A stretch of DNA of 64,000 nt from Pomacea canaliculata (lineage: Eukaryota > Mollusca > Gastropoda > Architaenioglossa > Ampullariidae), in contig NC_037601.1 in assembly GCF_003073045.1 (NCBI RefSeq), positions 4,805,872-4,869,871 on the forward strand, read 5' to 3'. This document shows positions 45,826 through 58,260 of the stretch, piece after piece. Within the stretch, counting starts at the first letter, position 1; the number at the start of each line of letters is the position of its first letter. The position numbers and the translations under genes were made by a program. The notes under the pieces were generated by a model. It was not told the origin of the DNA. It did no database searches and saw only the letters and a program-made list of their open reading frames with translations.

Positions 45826-47529
45826 AATAAGCAATTTAGTGTGAGAGCACGCGGTAAATGATTTGGTAGAGGTATCGAGAGTGTGATAGGCAGAAGGACG
45901 GAATCACAACCTCTGATCTGCTCCTACCCAGAGTTCACGACAATCAATACTAAAACGTGAGTGGAAGATTCCTGTAATAAAAACCGTCGTGACCTAACGA
46001 CCTTTTAAAATACACGTAATGCCTAATTCATCAAATTCAAGGAAGGGGAAGTAAGCAATCAAAAGATGTTGTCATGGCGGTTATCTACCTTGAGTCACAG
46101 CCGGGTTATCACCCCGCGCCAGACGCTGCTGTCTTGGATGGAATCAAACAATCAACAAGTTCTGTCATGGCGCGTAGAGCTGACAGAAACTATATCCACC
46201 GATGTGTTGGCTAAACAACTGAGCATCTCCCACATGTCCCAGTATTTTATTCACGGGGTATACCTCGAGCTAAAGCAACCCTCTGGGGTAGTTATCGGGC
46301 CGTTAATCTAAGTTGCCTTCTGTATAAGTTGTAAAACAGAGATTAGGGACCACAAAGCATTTTTATATAGTCCAGTGTGTCTGATAATGACGATGTCGTT
46401 GTTGTTATTATTATTTGCTCCAACAAAATCAAAGGTCATTTTCATCTGGAATTGTATTATACATTCACTCTTAGCTACTGAAAAATGTTATTTTTACAGA
46501 TGTAAATGTTGCAATATTCTGATGTTGAACTCATTTGTAATAAAGATCAAGATAAGAGACTATAAAAAAATGTACAATGTGTAAGCCAGACCTTTTCCAC
46601 AAAAATGGATACGATATCATCAGCTTCTCTTTACAGATTGTGTGTGTCAGTGTGTGTTTGTGTGTGTCAGTGTGTGTTTGTGTGTGTGTTTGTGTGTGTG
46701 TGTGTGTGGGGGGGGTTTGGCTTCTCATAAAGTAAACTCAAACCGCTGAACAATACTATTGCTTTTTCTCCTTTTTATCTATTACAGCGGATTTGAAAAG
46801 AAGTGAGAATAAATTTATATTAGAGATTTACTGCTACTCCTGCTAATTCTTCCTTGAAAATGATGAAGAAAGAGAGGAAGATTACTGTAGATGAAAAGAA
46901 TTCCTTGCCATTGTGTATCGTGATATTAGAATGCTCAATGTGCATTCACCAATTAACGATCTCAAAATTACAAATAAAATGAAAGGAAGATTTAGAAAAA
47001 AAAATTAAAATCAACACCAAGCAACAAAATTAAAACAAGATAAGACAGTAAATACGAACAAAGTACTAAAAATCCAATTAGAAATAAGAAAATGAAATTG
47101 CTATAAGTAACAGCTTTACAAGAAATATTTACGAAAGAGAGCTGTTTAATAAATAGGATTAAATGATTTAAGAGATGTAAATCTTGAAGATGTCACTGAA
47201 TGAAATCCACGACTGCCAGTGACAAAAAATGGGAAGCCGATGTACAACAACAACGTACACTCGTTAACGACCTGTGAAGTACGTAAACAGGTGTTACAAG
47301 AAAAAATCTCAGGAAAGATGGAAACAAAAGGACTGGTTTAAAAATTACGATTGACTTTCCATTCACTGACTTCAATGTGTAAGTTACGTACGGTCATCTA
47401 CACCTGTGTAAAGGCAAGCATGATGCATAAAATTGTTGATCATAACGCTTGTTCCAATAAAAGAGAACATAGTGAGAATTCAAATATGAGCTGCTAGGGA
47501 TACAGCAATGGTGAGAAACGATGGAGGTT
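45826..47529. other. Intergenic region between the CD225 and METTL24-like genes
   Basis: Mostly AT-rich, with a GT-rich simple repeat at 46640-46708. An 81-codon frame at 46066-46311 (+) contains a self-similar pair (LSWRLSTL, LSWRVEL) but matches nothing that I know. The part near 47530 is presumably the 3' UTR of the minus-strand METTL24-like gene. Confidence 0.45.
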
Positions 47530-47821
47530 TTAATTTCTTTTCTTGTTAAGGTAGGCTACCTCTGCCTGCATTCCCAAGGAAGTTGCTAAATAAAGGTAAT
47601 ATCGGGGATGGCTAGTGGAGAATAGCTGGAAGCCCATCTCATTCAGCCGGAAGTACGTATCAACGGCATCAGGGACTCGTTCTCGAGGCGGAAAGTCCTT
47701 AAACAGGTGCCACTCCACCAGAAACTGCGGGACGGACGACAATATCGCCGAGTCAAGAAGATCACGAGTGACGTTCCACTCATAGCCTTCAATGTCCATC
47801 TTAAGCACGGTCAGCTGCTCC

Positions 47822-47858
<37 letters not shown>

Positions 47859-50163
47859 CCAATAACACAGTGCTTCCTCACTGTTTGCAGTGGAGGTGAC
47901 TACGACAGCGTTTATGTAGAACTTAATTGTAAGTTTTTGAAATTAACAAAAATCATAAAGTCAGACAACAAACTGAGACTTTAGATTAAGAAACAGTATT
48001 GTAACATTTTTTGAGTATTTCCATTTACTATTTGATCATAAATTTTACTTTACTTGTACTAAATTTTGAATTTTAAATTCTCTGCCTTAAAAAATAGCTA
48101 AAACGCAAACCCGTGTGCTGACATCAGATTGTAAGTGTTATAGATGGCGTCTGAGACACATCGTATCTTGTATTGCCTTACACATCAATATCGCACCAAC
48201 ACTCGTCTTCAAGTGACAGTTATTGTCTAACCTTTCTGTGACCCAGGAGGTCAAGGATTGTCTGCAGACGTCTCATCGGCCAACCGTTGACCGCCGGGCG
48301 GCGTTGAACATACCAATCGACTCTGGGTACAAAATGGTCGTCGTCCTTATCGCTGATGCCGATTCTCTTGAAGAAAACACGGTCCCCACGCTTGTGGTCA
48401 TCAGTGTCCAGCATGCTGCAACATGACACAGTCTGGTAATACTCTCCGTGTTACCCACGGCATGCATGGTGCAAGAAAGTCTGAGACTCTACAAAGTTGC
48501 TACTGTTTTGTGGCACTTTCCTAATATATTATAAATTGTAATATATGAAAAATAATAGAAAATTATATTTATATATTTCTCAAATATTTTTTTGTGATTG
48601 TGATTTTACCTGGGATCAAAGGAGTAGACGGTGCATCCTATGGCTGCCATCGCATCATCAAAGCGAAAGTCATAGTTAATACTGCAAATAAATGTCAGAG
48701 ACAGAGTGGTGTTTGTTCCCTTTTGTGTGTGTATAGAATACTATAGAATACTATACTATAGATATACGCGCAAAGAAACACACAAAGCACACACACTTTA
48801 GACTGCGAGCGTGCGTGTGAGTTGGTTTCCATGTGTGTTTGTGTGTATGTGAGAGAGAGACTGGGATCGTGGGTGCGCACTTGAATAAGAACTGTCAAAG
48901 AAAAACAGAGGCGTTGGAAACAGAATTGATAAGATTATTATGAGCTTAGAGCTAGTTGATTACATTTCTTTGCATAATACGTTTACTATTTTTTAAACTA
49001 TTCTATAACCCTGTAAACCACAAGTGATATAACCCCTGAAAAAGAAACACAGTTTTTAAATCTTGAATACAGACTATATATTTCAATTCATCTAATAGCA
49101 ATGATAAATAATAATTTGTTGGTCTGAAAATATGGATTTTGGAGGGTCTTGCCTTAAATGCCTGATAAAATAAACAGTCTTCTAACAGAAAAATAAAATT
49201 GGAAGAGATTTTGTAATGTCTACGCATTTCTCCAAATTAAAATTATGTTAACATTACCTTGAACGAGTATAAATGAAACAAAATGACTTCAAAAATTATA
49301 TAGATGATGGAAAAGAGAAATACTTTGGCGGACATAGTTGTGGAGACTTTTACATAATGTGAGAACTGGTGAAAAGGCTTTTCTGATAAGTGAATAATTT
49401 TCACGAAAATGGAAGACAAGCCCTGTTTATGTACTCTTTAGGAACTCACCCAAATGAGTACACTAAACAGTTGTTCTGAGGCACAAGGTTATCATCAAAG
49501 CAAACATGCCAGTTTCCCATTCCTCTTTTGTTTTTGCAGTTGTACCTTATTCTTCCCCAGTCACTGAAACAACATTTTCATCTTATGTAATTTTGTAAGA
49601 CTAGTTTAGCTATCACAATCATTAAAGGTCACCAAAAAATCAAATTTCATGTGTAATGAGAGACAGGTAAGTACTTGTTGACTGATTATTCCTTGAACCC
49701 GCTTTATTCATAACTAACCTGTTTGGGACAACTATTTATCTGACATTGACTAAGCGCTGGATTCATCATTTAAAATAAAATTTATCTAACTTTAGACATT
49801 TTACTTATTGAAAGTTTAAAATATTTAATTTGAAAAGCATGTCTAGAAATGTTGTTTTCTGTTTGCCCAAATCGATGATGTTGACACTTATTTACTATTC
49901 GTAATTCTCCTGCGAGTCGTTGTTGACCACTGGTGTCATTTGTGTCTACTTTGCCTCGTGAATATTTGTATTGTATGATACCTTTCCATATCACAGGCAC
50001 GCCCCCACCATGGCACCCTCGTGAGGACGCGTTTGACGGTCTCTTCAAGAACAGAAATAAATGTTTGACGAGAACGACGGGGGCATCTTTGATGATTCAT
50101 CTAACTTATGACAACCAACTTGTATTTTTGTCATCTACGTCTTGTACTGTTGATTATCAACCA

Positions 50164-50226
<63 letters not shown>

Positions 50227-50611
50227 TCAGGTCTTTTAAGATTTTTGTATGTTTGCCTGTATGACTGTCTTTCTTTCTGTCTGTGGCTAGGACTCTGAAT
50301 AATTATGTGTATTTTCTTATTCTCGTAGTCTCACTATTGAAGTCATGAGGCTCTGGCTTTGTGTCCTCAGTTTTCATCGGTACATCGATCTTAATAAATT
50401 ATTATCACTCGTATGATTACAACTTTCTTACTATTGTGTTACTGTAATACTGACTTCTCCATGTAGAGCAGATGTCTACACTGTTTTTTTCTAATGTAGA
50501 AAAGTCTGGCGTGTTGTGGAGAGAGGCGCGATAAACAACAGACTCTAGTCCAAGAATTATTATAAGCACAAGGCTCAGCCATGTAAACTTCTTGAAAATA
50601 TTCATCGCCAT
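47530..50611 (-). CDS. METTL24-like (Methyltransf_21/FkbM-type) type II membrane protein
   Basis: Minus strand. Six exons join in phase: 50611-50432, 49945-49896, 49563-49450, 48681-48610, 48415-48232 and 47820-47530, giving 296 residues, near the family's usual 300. Residues about 9-27 form a signal anchor (FTWLSLVLIIILGLESVVY). The methyltransferase-like domain shows the family landmarks: CLVYSFGINYDFRFDDA for the cofactor-binding start, CTVYSFDPS, then LKMDIEGYEW at 206-215 and FLVEWHLF. The second exon is only 50 nt. It was chosen because it alone restores the phase between exons 1 and 3, and its acceptor lacks a good pyrimidine tract, so that part is less sure. METTL24 homologues are predicted methyltransferases of unproved substrate. 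An AAC repeat borders the last exon. Confidence 0.85.
47825..47859. repeat. (AAC)n microsatellite
   Basis: Twelve AAC units directly upstream of the acceptor of the last METTL24-like exon (minus strand). On the transcript it reads as a GTT run where the pyrimidine tract would be. Confidence 0.95.
50165..50226. repeat. (CTGT)n microsatellite
   Basis: Fifteen CTGT units in intron 1 of the METTL24-like gene. Confidence 0.95.
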
Positions 50612-51177
50612 TTACTGCAAAAAAAGCAAAGAAAAGCAAACAAAATTTCAGACTATTTTCTTACTTTTAGAATAGAACTACAAATCAAGAAAACTGTTGT
50701 GGTGAGATATAAGTGATGTTTCTGAAAAGTAGTTAAAATTATTAGTTTGCTTATTAAATTGTGTTTTTAAATTTAAACCTTACAGAATGTTTTATAGGCT
50801 ATGCGCATGACATAATTTTATCAAACTTATATTCGATAAAAAAAAAACAGGCAAACGAATCCACTGTTTGTTGCTAGAGAATATTTCTTTTATCCGTCCC
50901 TGCTCAAACTAGTATTCCCTTCATGAAAAAGACAATTTAGAAACCAGGTAAAACAAATTCATTATTGATTGTACTTCAGACTAAACCTGTAAAATATTAC
51001 ACAAGTGACTCTAGTGAATGTCAGGCAGAAAATTGCGTCCACAGACATGTTTAAATTTGTCAAAGTCAGCTGGCAATGCGGGGGTTACTGGAAGAGGCCA
51101 AGTCGACAGTAACAAAACACTTTTGTTTCTTAAAGCGCTATTTGCTATTTTCTGTTTGGTATTGTGGTATTGTGTAG

Positions 51178-51236
51178 TGATGATGATGGATGATGGATGA
51201 TGGATGATGGATGATGGATGATGGATGATGATGATG
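51178..51236. repeat. (GATGATG)n simple repeat
   Basis: About seven units of GATGATG-type sequence. Confidence 0.9.
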
Positions 51237-51362
51237 CCTAAAAAATGACCATCTGACTCAATGTCACAATGTTTTTAACAGTACTTACAGTTTGGTCGAG
51301 GCCAAGAATATAATATATAATTATAAATAATTATAAGTTTTGCGCTTAGTGATACCAACGAA

Positions 51363-51556
51363 TCACGATGTCCAAGCTTGTATTCCCACGATGTAGGAAG
51401 ATTCCTTGAGGTCGTGTAGACACACTAGGTCCTCAACCATACAAGTACTCGAGACCACGTGCGCCCCCGGAGTGAAAGGTCGCACCACTGAATTTCCCAC
51501 GAAGTTCACCACAGATGGAGGGATGAGGTGTATGGCCTCGTTGTAGTTTGGTAACC
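51363..51556 (-). CDS. Coding-looking terminal exon of an unrecognised gene
   Basis: On the minus strand an open stretch of 64 codons begins at a possible acceptor (GCAACAG/GG) and ends at TGA. It reads LPNYNEAIHLIPPSV, then VVRPFTPGAHVVSS, a two-Cys segment (CMVEDLVC) and a stop after GIQAWTS. Its amino acid composition is balanced and it avoids the AT bias of its surroundings, which suggests real coding sequence. I recognise no family. No upstream exon is evident within 500 bp. A strong donor (AAACT/GTAAGT) lies about 73 bp downstream on the same strand near 51290, so this region might also serve as a 5' exon of the METTL24-like gene. Confidence 0.35.
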
Positions 51557-51872
51557 CTGTTGCAGTGTTAGATGATTGGATTCTGTGGGACTGATTAACA
51601 CTTCTCTACGACATTCGGGCATCATGTGAAGAGGACAATGTACTCCCCAACTACGACCTGTAACTTGCATGTTACTCATTGCCATATCTATCTTTTATCT
51701 AACAGTCTATTCATTCTCTTCTCAAAAACATCATATTCCTCACGCCAGGAGTGAACAACCATTTTCCCTCCCAGAGCCATTTTGATATTTATCACATCAT
51801 TTACGGACGTCCAAAATTACTACAAAGGTAAAAGTAGATAACATTAATACCTTTTTTGAAGCTGAAGGTTGT

Positions 51873-52079
51873 GTGGGCTTCACGGATGGAGCATCAGCTG
51901 TACTAGGGACGAAGTCTGACGAAAGTGAAAGAATTTTCGCCAGCCAACGGGCGTTCACTGCAGGATGGACTGAGTCGCTCCTGGCAGTAACCTTCTTCCT
52001 GCTCCTCTACAAGTTATCAGTCGCTTATAACAATTATAAATTACATCGAATCTGGAGCTATAAACAGCCTCCTTTTTGA
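51873..52079 (+). other. Unrecognised 68-codon frame with one hydrophobic segment
   Basis: The frame includes a hydrophobic segment LLAVTFFLLLYKL followed by a basic tail. The first codon is not a clear ATG in a good context, and no splice pattern or family supports it. It may be chance. Confidence 0.15.
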
Positions 52080-52163
52080 AGAACTCCTGTAAAAACATGG
52101 ATTCTGATCACTAAGTTGTTTACTACACTTCTGCAAATGTGAACTTGTAGTAAAGATAATAAT

Positions 52164-52164
52164 A

Positions 52165-52199
<35 letters not shown>
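52164..52199. repeat. (GAT)n microsatellite
   Basis: About twelve GAT units. Confidence 0.95.
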
Positions 52200-52202
<3 letters not shown>

Positions 52203-52582
52203 ATTTATAGAAGCCACTGACACTGAACAAAGGTGTGTGCATGACGTCAAATTAATGGTCGGAATGCGTGTGTGTATGACGTCAACAGAGATTTGACGTC
52301 AAAGAGCAGGCGAACCACAAACCATGAGCAATGAATAATAATAGAAAATGAAAACAAAAATGAATAATGAATACCAAACAATGAGCAAATCTTGAAAGAG
52401 AAGCAAAACGCGACATTTCTGTGTGGCACCAAGAGCAGAAGTCATTTCGAGTAACAAAAACAATAACATTCTGATTCTGATTCAGATGGAGGAGAGCGTT
52501 TAAGAAAGTGAAATAAAATGGAATCTTTGCTCATTCAGTAAAAATTTGCTGCGAGACAGCTAGCCCATTTTGTCATCTTTCA

Positions 52583-52748
52583 AAATCTTAAATAACACTA
52601 TGGATTGTAATACCTCTAATGACATTAAAAAAGGAGAAGAAGAAAAGAAGAAGAATCATCTTGGTAAATCTTAAATAACACTATGGATTGTAATACCTCT
52701 AATGACATTAAAAAAGGAGAAGAAGAAAAGAAGAAGAATCATCTCGGT
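52583..52748. repeat. Near-perfect tandem repeat of an 83-bp unit
   Basis: Two copies, 52583-52665 and 52666-52748, differ by one base (CTTGG against CTCGG) in the part that I compared. Such identity points to a very recent duplication or an assembly effect. The second copy overlaps the stop codon of the small gene candidate at 52739-53089. Confidence 0.95.
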
Positions 52749-53089
52749 AACACCTTATAAAGTCTCACTCTTCCATCAGGCTGCTCAGTTTTTTCTTTAA
52801 GATTTGTGATCGCCATCTTTAATTCAGCCTTTTGTAGGAGAATCTGCACAGTTATAGAGCATGCAGGCTCAACTGCAATATCTGCTCGTTCTTTCTGCAA
52901 ACAGATGTATAAAAAGATGCTTATAATGTACTGGACAATATCACCTATCATCTTATAAATATTTTCTTAATGAATGAAACTAGCAGCAAGAAGATATATA
53001 TGATTTAAAAACAATTACCATGCAAGACTTACAGCTTTCTGTGAAATCCTGGGCTGCTTTGCAGAGGTAGGTTTGGACATTCTGTCCAT
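52739..53089 (-). CDS. Possible small two-exon coiled-coil protein, unrecognised
   Basis: Minus strand. ATG at 53089 opens 19 codons (MDRMSKPTSAKQPRISQKA) to a strong donor GTAAGT after 53033. A matching acceptor (TTTGCAG) gives a second exon 52894-52739 in phase 0, ending in TGA, for 70 residues in total. The second exon is predicted mostly helical with heptad-like spacing (ILLQKAELKMAITNLKEK). Matching phase at good splice sites is the main support. I know no family. A frame that is open through the first exon in a different phase does not splice cleanly, so I prefer this start. Confidence 0.35.
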
Positions 53090-53435
53090 TGGTCGCTTTC
53101 TTGAAAGAAGTTACCTACAAATACAGTACATGGAAATGTGATAACAGATTTTGCACCTATTAGCATAATAAAAAGGAGTTAACAGTAGCCAAAATATCCA
53201 ATATATCTATATGTAGAATCTGTACAAACACACACACACACATTCAAACAGACCTCTTGCAGTGCATACTATGATCATCATTAGCCTTATGTGCCAGTTA
53301 GAGTGATCTCTCATGATAAATGTTAATTAAAAAAATAAAATATGACAGAAACAAAGGCCCATGATGGTAAAAGATGGCTTTGTAATATATATTGGAATAT
53401 ATTATTATCTAATAGGCGTAAGTTATCAACCTTAG

Positions 53436-53590
53436 ACTTACAGTATAGAATAATTTGTTGGATCGATGTAACAAAAGAGGAATATTATATTTTAGCTCAT
53501 AACAATTGTAAAATAAAGAAAACTGATTATTATGTGTGATTCTAGAGAGAAATATAAGATATATTTCTTCTCTAAGAGAGGTCGTTTTAA
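53436..53590. repeat. Diverged copy of 44760-44915
   Basis: It shares GATTATTATGTGTGATTC and the GAGAGGTCGTTTT end with the CD225 downstream flank. The open frame that overlaps it is probably a composition effect. Confidence 0.65.
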
Positions 53591-54039
53591 AAGTTTTAAA
53601 AACAGGTCAGATATATTTATAAAAAATTGTAATAGCAATACACATTGCATCACATGTACATCAAATTGCATAAAAATAGAAAGAAACGGACAAGGGAGGT
53701 AATAAAGAGCAGATTAAAAAAGAAGACCGCGAATGATTATCTCCCGTTTTTCGAATCGTTCCTAGCTCGCGCAAAACTCATTAATACTCGTGTATATTGA
53801 AGTAAAAGCTATTGTTTTTATTTATTGTTCTGTTTTCATTTTTTGTGAACCTGGTACATCAGGACCTGAACGTTAAAACCAGGATTAAAGAAGGTTTATC
53901 CCCGTGGTTAAAAAAAGACAGACTAGTCGAGTAGCATGCCTGCCAACTCATGTGCTGCAAGGTTGTTATTATGGGCAGGGCCACACCTTTTCTTAACCAG
54001 TTTGCTCCCACAGCTAGTAGACAAACTCTCCTAAACGAT

Positions 54040-54340
54040 AGTAAGAGATGAAAACATTACAATAATAAGAGTAAAACTTGACAATACTGAGAGCTGATAG
54101 TTTAATACTAAGAGCTGATATTTACAATAATGAGAGCTTTGAAAACATTGCAATTAATGAAAATGAAATCATTTAATTAAAAGATTTTAAAATGTTAAAT
54201 AATGACGGGTGAAAACATTAAATACCTAAGCGGTTTAAAATTTTACGATACTGAGAGTGAAATATTATATTTTATGAGGATGAAACATTACAGTACTGAG
54301 AGTTTGAACCATTCATTCATAAAGGTTGAAAATAGGAGTC
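54040..54340. repeat. Degenerate minisatellite with the theme GAAAACATTACAATACTGAG
   Basis: About nine spaced units, each 20-35 bp, with variants of ACAATACTGAGAG. It resembles the array at 17460-17770 and may belong to the same satellite family. Confidence 0.6.
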
Positions 54341-54371
54341 AGGACCGAAAATTTGTCAAATAAAAAAGAAA

Positions 54372-54776
54372 TTAGTTTCTTTTTCTTTTCCAACTCATGC
54401 GCCTTCCTTCACTATAATTTAAATTCCTGACACTACAGGATGCAAGTCTTATTGAAATGCAGATATGAAGGTGAGGGAAGAATTCAAGTCCCTCCATGCG
54501 CTGCACCTGGGTGTATTTAATAGTAACAGCCATGGAGGTCAGTGGACTGAAGGTGGTTAGTAGTACAATGAGGTAGCACGACCTGATCATTTTCAGTAAG
54601 TGCGAGCTGTGTGTGTGTGTTGGTGACGGTTTGGTGTATGTGTGTGGAGGTCTGTGTGTGTGTGAGGTCTGTGTGTATGTGTCCCTGCTACGGACATGTA
54701 GCTGTATGGACATACCGGGTAACCTTAATAGGAGATTAAAAACAGACCTGAGTAAACACTTCTTAAGGGACCACAT
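54372..54776. repeat. Block repeated at about 60840-61140
   Basis: Both copies contain GATGCAAGTCTTA and GTCCAGTGGACTGAAGGT-type sequence in the same order. A minus-strand frame from 54590 (MIRSCYLIVLLTTFSPL) looks like a signal peptide, but the second copy does not keep the frame. In each case the block lies 0.5-1.3 kb upstream of a copy of the CD225 promoter. Confidence 0.65.
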
Positions 54777-55199
54777 TGTTTAGTACCCCTTGCAATTCTG
54801 CCCACCGGAAGGAATAATGTACACGTCACCGGAAACTTTTTATCTTATTGACTAATCTGAGCATATTATTTAGCCTTAGTTGTATTTAATACATGGAAAA
54901 AAAAATCCAATAGTGCACTAGGGCTGTGTTCCTGTATATTTTATCTTGTTGCAGTACACTTTCTAGTTCTTCCTGTTACAATGCGGCGACATTGATTAGT
55001 GCTAGAATTTACACTAAGGATGAATAGAGTGTAGTGATGTATTTTTAAGTTGAGTAAATTATAAATGTGTGCAGGTGGGAGTATTAGTTTTAAACTTATA
55101 TTGGGAGGGTAGTGGTATAATATCTAGTTTCTTTAGCGGTGAAGTTCCGGGGTTGGTATATCAGGTGTATGCTCATAGACTCGAGAGGGGGAGCAAATT

Positions 55200-58100
55200 T
55201 AGGGCAACACCGGTTTAGAAAAGTGTATTGCGCAAGCACCGGGAATAAGATCCGGGAAGACACAACTGTGTGTACAACACTCAACCTGTGTTGAGCGAAC
55301 AGCAACAACGATGCCAGCGCACTGCTGACTGCAATCTTCAATAGAGAGACAAAAAGGTGAGAGAAGAGTCTTGTAGTTTGTCCTGTTGATGGGTGATGAT
55401 AATATTATTTGAAAATGTGTTATTGAAATTTCTAGTTTGATATTTTGTTTTATACATTTTCGGTTTTTTTTCTCTCTCTCTCTCTCACACACACATGTTA
55501 CGCAGATTAAACATAATACGTGCAAAGATACACAAGCACCAGTCGCATAGATACATATGCAGATATAAGCAGGGCTGTTGCTTACGGCAAAATAAATTGC
55601 GTACGTTACCATTAAAAATTCGGAGGACCCTTCAGTTTTCCTCATGGGATCCCCTATCAAGAATTGGTGGGCCGAAGAACAGGGACCCCTTAAATCTGAA
55701 GAAGGGCGTCCCTGTGGACCAAAGATTAGCTTAGCAGAGCCGAATACATACACAAAACCTACGGCAGCTCTCTCTCTCACACACACATGAAGAAAAGAGA
55801 TGAAAGAGGGAAGGTGGTTCTGAATTCCTGATCTACAATATTTTTCCATATTGCCTGTGATATAGAGCCTGGCCCCAGATATCCACTATTATAGAAGTAA
55901 TGATACTTATATATAAGAATTATGAGTTATGACGAATGTTCCAGAAAAAGATGATATGACTGATATTAGAATAAATGTACATGTTTTGTTCATGAAGAAA
56001 TGAGACAGCGTCTGAAAATAAGAACTCGTGGAAGCAAAACATTCCACCATACCACCCGGTCTTTTTTCGGGGAACACGGTAGTATTAGAGAATCTTCGAT
56101 TCCATTTTGCGTTTTTACTAATGTAAGAGTGTAACACATTGTGACACTGGTCTAACATTTCGTTACAGTGTCGATGCGGCACACAACCCCCCTCAGTACT
56201 ACCCGATGCTACATACCACATCGGAGACACCCATAACACACACTTACATCGTGAAGCCCCACCCCAACAGTCATGGTGAGTTTTGGAACAATACTTCATA
56301 TCCTTTCATAATCGAACACATATGCACCTTTGTGAAAATACCAGGATTGTATTTAATTTTTCTGGGTTTTATGGTAAAACTAATCTTTGTGCCACCACAC
56401 ATCTGCATTAATTTTGTGTAATTTAGAGGCGTTAGCTTATTGTTTGCACTCACGGAACCTAATAAAATAATTAAAACTAATGAAATTAAAATAATTAAGC
56501 TAAAGAATATGGATGATTAAGGAACGAGTACTCGTGTGATATCTTGAGACAAGTCCATCTTATGATCTTAATGAGAGCTTTTAAAATTCAAACGCCTCTT
56601 CCCTTAAAAAGCTTTTTATCATGATTACATAGGTTTGTTGTTTTGTTCCCATTTGTAATGATAAAAATTTATTTTGTGAAACAATCATAATACTACTGTT
56701 GAAAATTCTTTGTTGGGAAATCTGACTTTTTGTACTGATAGGCAAACCGAATAATTTTATTTCTCGTTTCGCTGCTGCTTCAATTTAGAACCTGCATTTG
56801 ACGACTTTTTTAACAACACTGGAAATATGCTAGGATTTATGATGCCAATTAAAAAGAGCTAATTGTGGTAGTTGAAATCCTAGTTCTAAAATATTATAAT
56901 CCTGTAATCATCCTACAAATCCATCACAAAATCCACGTTCTCGCTTTACTGTACCGACCTGTCGTTGGTCTTTTTGTACCCACATCGATGATTAGCTAAC
57001 AAAGTAATAAGGCTTCGAATTTTTTCTTCCTCGTTTTCTTCCTTTTTTAAAATCCAGCACAAAATATAATTTTACCAAATAAGTTCAAGAAACATCGCAC
57101 ATAAATAAAAACTAACAATACTCCGGTAAGAAGGTAGCAGGCTTGGGGTACAAAAACCTGAGTCGTCTGCAGTTCACAGGTTGATCAGATAGCATGGTTC
57201 CATGTTTATTTCATTAGCTTTATAACTTGTTTGTTGTCCTTAGAGCATGGTAGACTTTTAAATAAAGACAAAAACAATTACTGCTCACATTTTAACAACA
57301 CTACGGTCACCAATTTATATTTTTTTTTTTGCAATGTTTTAGTTTAGAAATATATTTGATTTATATTCTTTTATTAAATTAGTTTCAATAATTTTTTCCA
57401 AATGACCAGTTTAACCACAGTTTTAACTTTTTTGTTTTTAGGATAGCAAACTGCGTTTGTCGCGTCTAAAGACACGAACATATTAACTTGTAAGCAAGAG
57501 GTAAACATGACCATCTGAAATCCTGTAACTATGAACTCTATCGTTTCATTTTGGCAGGTGACTCATGCCTGTCGTGACTGTAAGGAAGCCGCAACCACTT
57601 GTTCTCTGGTGATGCCGGCGCTCAAGAACGCATCTCTGTTTGCTTCGTGGTGCGGCATTGCCGGATCTCGTCGCCTTGAGGTACATACGTGGATTTTACC
57701 CCCACCAATAAAATTCAACATAATATTATGTTTACATATGTTTTTAGCTATTTTTCTGGTGGCGGCTTCGTGCCTTTGATTATTCGCTTCTGTTGATGGT
57801 GTTTGCTGTCATTGTTGTTGATTCTGCCGTTTGTTGCTGAGGCACAACGGATGTTTTCACGTGGTGTTTGTTTGGGTAACCACAGCATGTTTTACATGTG
57901 TTGTTGAACCGCCGCATAACCCGTGTATTTGCTGTTCAACATGTTATTCATGTCGTTAAAAATGACATATCCACCGCAGTTTGTTAACCATGTATGTTTT
58001 ACACGTGCCGGGGTAGGTTGTCATGTGGGTTAAGCTAGAATATATTTTTACAAGTGTTTTTTACCACAGCATGGTCTTTTTACATGTCGCTTGTTGTGTG

Positions 58101-58260
58101 TAGATTGCGTACTTGTGATTCTACGTCTCTGCTGACCACAGTCCGTGTTCACATCTGTTTCACAGCCCGCATCGAGTCCTGGTAGACCAAACTCAATCCA
58201 CGCCCGCAACATTCCAAAGCAATCGTGTGGGATTTTCTTTGGATCGCCCTCCTTCTAATG
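55200..58260 (+). pseudogene. Decayed copy of the CD225/dispanin gene
   Basis: All four regions of the intact gene at 40790-44423 have counterparts: promoter and first exon at 55205-55370, exon 2 at about 56172-56275, exon 3 at 57558-57680 and exon 4 at about 58167-58260. Splice-site positions are kept. The first-exon ATG frame stops after five codons, exon 2 no longer matches exon 3 in phase, and exon 4 meets an early stop. Exon 3 is still exactly 123 nt and open, but the first membrane segment is lost (ALKNASLFAS in place of SVLTVVLCFS). Loss of both hydrophobic segments and broken joints make a pseudogene the best reading. Confidence 0.75.
55570..55735 (-). repeat. Inverted copy of the AGGGGTCCC dispersed repeat
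   Basis: The reverse complement matches 45690-45825. It lies in the first intron of the decayed CD225 copy. Confidence 0.65.

Noticed and set aside
46531-46728. Protein-coding frame rich in THTQ
   Set aside because: It is translation of a GT-rich simple repeat.
50163-50298. Protein-coding frame with repeated VCLS
   Set aside because: It is translation of the CTGT microsatellite.
53342-53539. A 65-codon plus-strand frame
   Set aside because: It overlaps a diverged repeat shared with 44760-44915, where the frame is not conserved.
55199-55849. A 216-codon minus-strand frame
   Set aside because: It crosses several unrelated repeats and the decayed CD225 promoter, is Cys-rich by chance, and shows no domain.
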